Origin: Nitrososphaerales archaeon TH703
Lineage (GTDB): Archaea > Thermoproteota > Nitrososphaeria > Nitrososphaerales > Nitrososphaeraceae
Assembly (NCBI GenBank): GCA_014523525.1
Contig: JAATVL010000056.1
Span: 1 to 6,454, forward strand
DNA length: 6,454 nucleotides
Direction of reading: 5' to 3'
In this document: positions 6,260-6,454 of the stretch, piece by piece
Layout of the letters: each line of letters begins with the position of its first letter
Numbering within the stretch: the stretch's first letter is position 1
Program-made: the position numbers and the translations under genes
The notes under the pieces: model-generated
Database searches by the model: none
Seen by the model: only the letters and a program-made list of their open reading frames with translations
What the model was told of the DNA's origin: nothing

Positions 6260-6454
6260 TTATTTAACAACCAAAACTGGGCAATGAGCATATGTTACTA
6301 CTCCTGAAGCTATACTTCCAAGTAACATTCTTTTTAATCCTGACATGCCTTTAGACCCAATAACAATCAAGTCCATTTTCTTTTCTTCTGCGTATTCCAC
6401 GATAGCCTTTACTACAGAAGTACTGCTAATGACAACATCTGTCCTAACGCTTAT
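6260..6454 (-). CDS. Universal stress protein (UspA family), C-terminal part
   Basis: Sixty-four residues and a TAA are inside the window; the start lies beyond the right edge. The fragment covers the second half of a Usp domain (whole domain about 140-150 residues). It contains the strand MDLIVIGSKG, preceded by a helix VVKAIVEYAEEKK, and the ATP-binding signature G-x2-G-x9-G-S/T, seen as G33-S-K-G36 and then nine residues to G46-S47 (fragment numbering). It ends in the typical final strand, AHCPVLVVK. The signature suggests the nucleotide-binding branch of the family, whose members help cells cope with starvation or stress in ways that differ by protein. It converges on GAPDH with a 52-base gap. 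The family is clear; the physiological role is not shown. Confidence 0.93.
   Translation of the reverse strand: MSVRTDVVISSTSVVKAIVEYAEEKKMDLIVIGSKGMSGLKRMLLGSIASGVVTYAHCPVLVVK

Noticed and set aside
1..6454. Mobile elements, CRISPR arrays or long repeats
   Set aside because: No transposase or integrase motifs, no regularly spaced repeats and no terminal inverted repeats were seen by eye; genes are intact and normally spaced.

Overview
The window reads as archaeal DNA, most likely from an ammonia-oxidising-type archaeon (Nitrososphaeria/Thaumarchaeota, perhaps the Nitrososphaerales). The reasons are AT-rich sequence, genes without clear Shine-Dalgarno sites but with TATA-like boxes about 25-30 bases before the start codon, frequent TTG starts, T-tract 3' ends, an exported protein rich in N-glycosylation sequons, and a CBS-domain protein of archaeal style. 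The lineage is an inference from gene style; no marker gene is present.

Layout, left to right: (1) 1-134, minus, the first 45 residues of an oligopeptide-type ABC permease, cut by the window edge. (2) 258-2669, minus, its family-5 extracellular solute-binding protein, whose two halves lie in circularly permuted order and which ends in an Ig-like domain. (3) A 95-base divergent promoter region holding a perfect 10-base palindrome. (4) 2765-3817, plus, a divergent relative of RibD C-terminal/DHFR-fold reductases. (5) A 111-base convergent gap. (6) 3929-5065, minus, a protein with four CBS domains fused to a C-terminal domain resembling HPF/RaiA ribosome-hibernation factors. (7) A 110-base divergent promoter region with an inverted repeat. 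(8) 5176-6207, plus, a complete bacterial-type (class I) glyceraldehyde-3-phosphate dehydrogenase. (9) 6260-6454, minus, the C-terminal half of a universal stress protein, convergent with GAPDH and followed by three T-tracts.

Functionally the left third is a peptide-uptake locus transcribed leftward. The right half groups a probable nucleotide-sensing ribosome-hibernation protein, a central-carbon enzyme and an ATP-binding-type stress protein. A shared theme of energy status is tempting, but only the gene neighbourhood supports it. The most notable items are the CBS-HPF fusion, the permuted binding protein and the bacterial-type GAPDH in an archaeal setting. No RNA genes, CRISPR arrays, insertion sequences or long repeats were seen.
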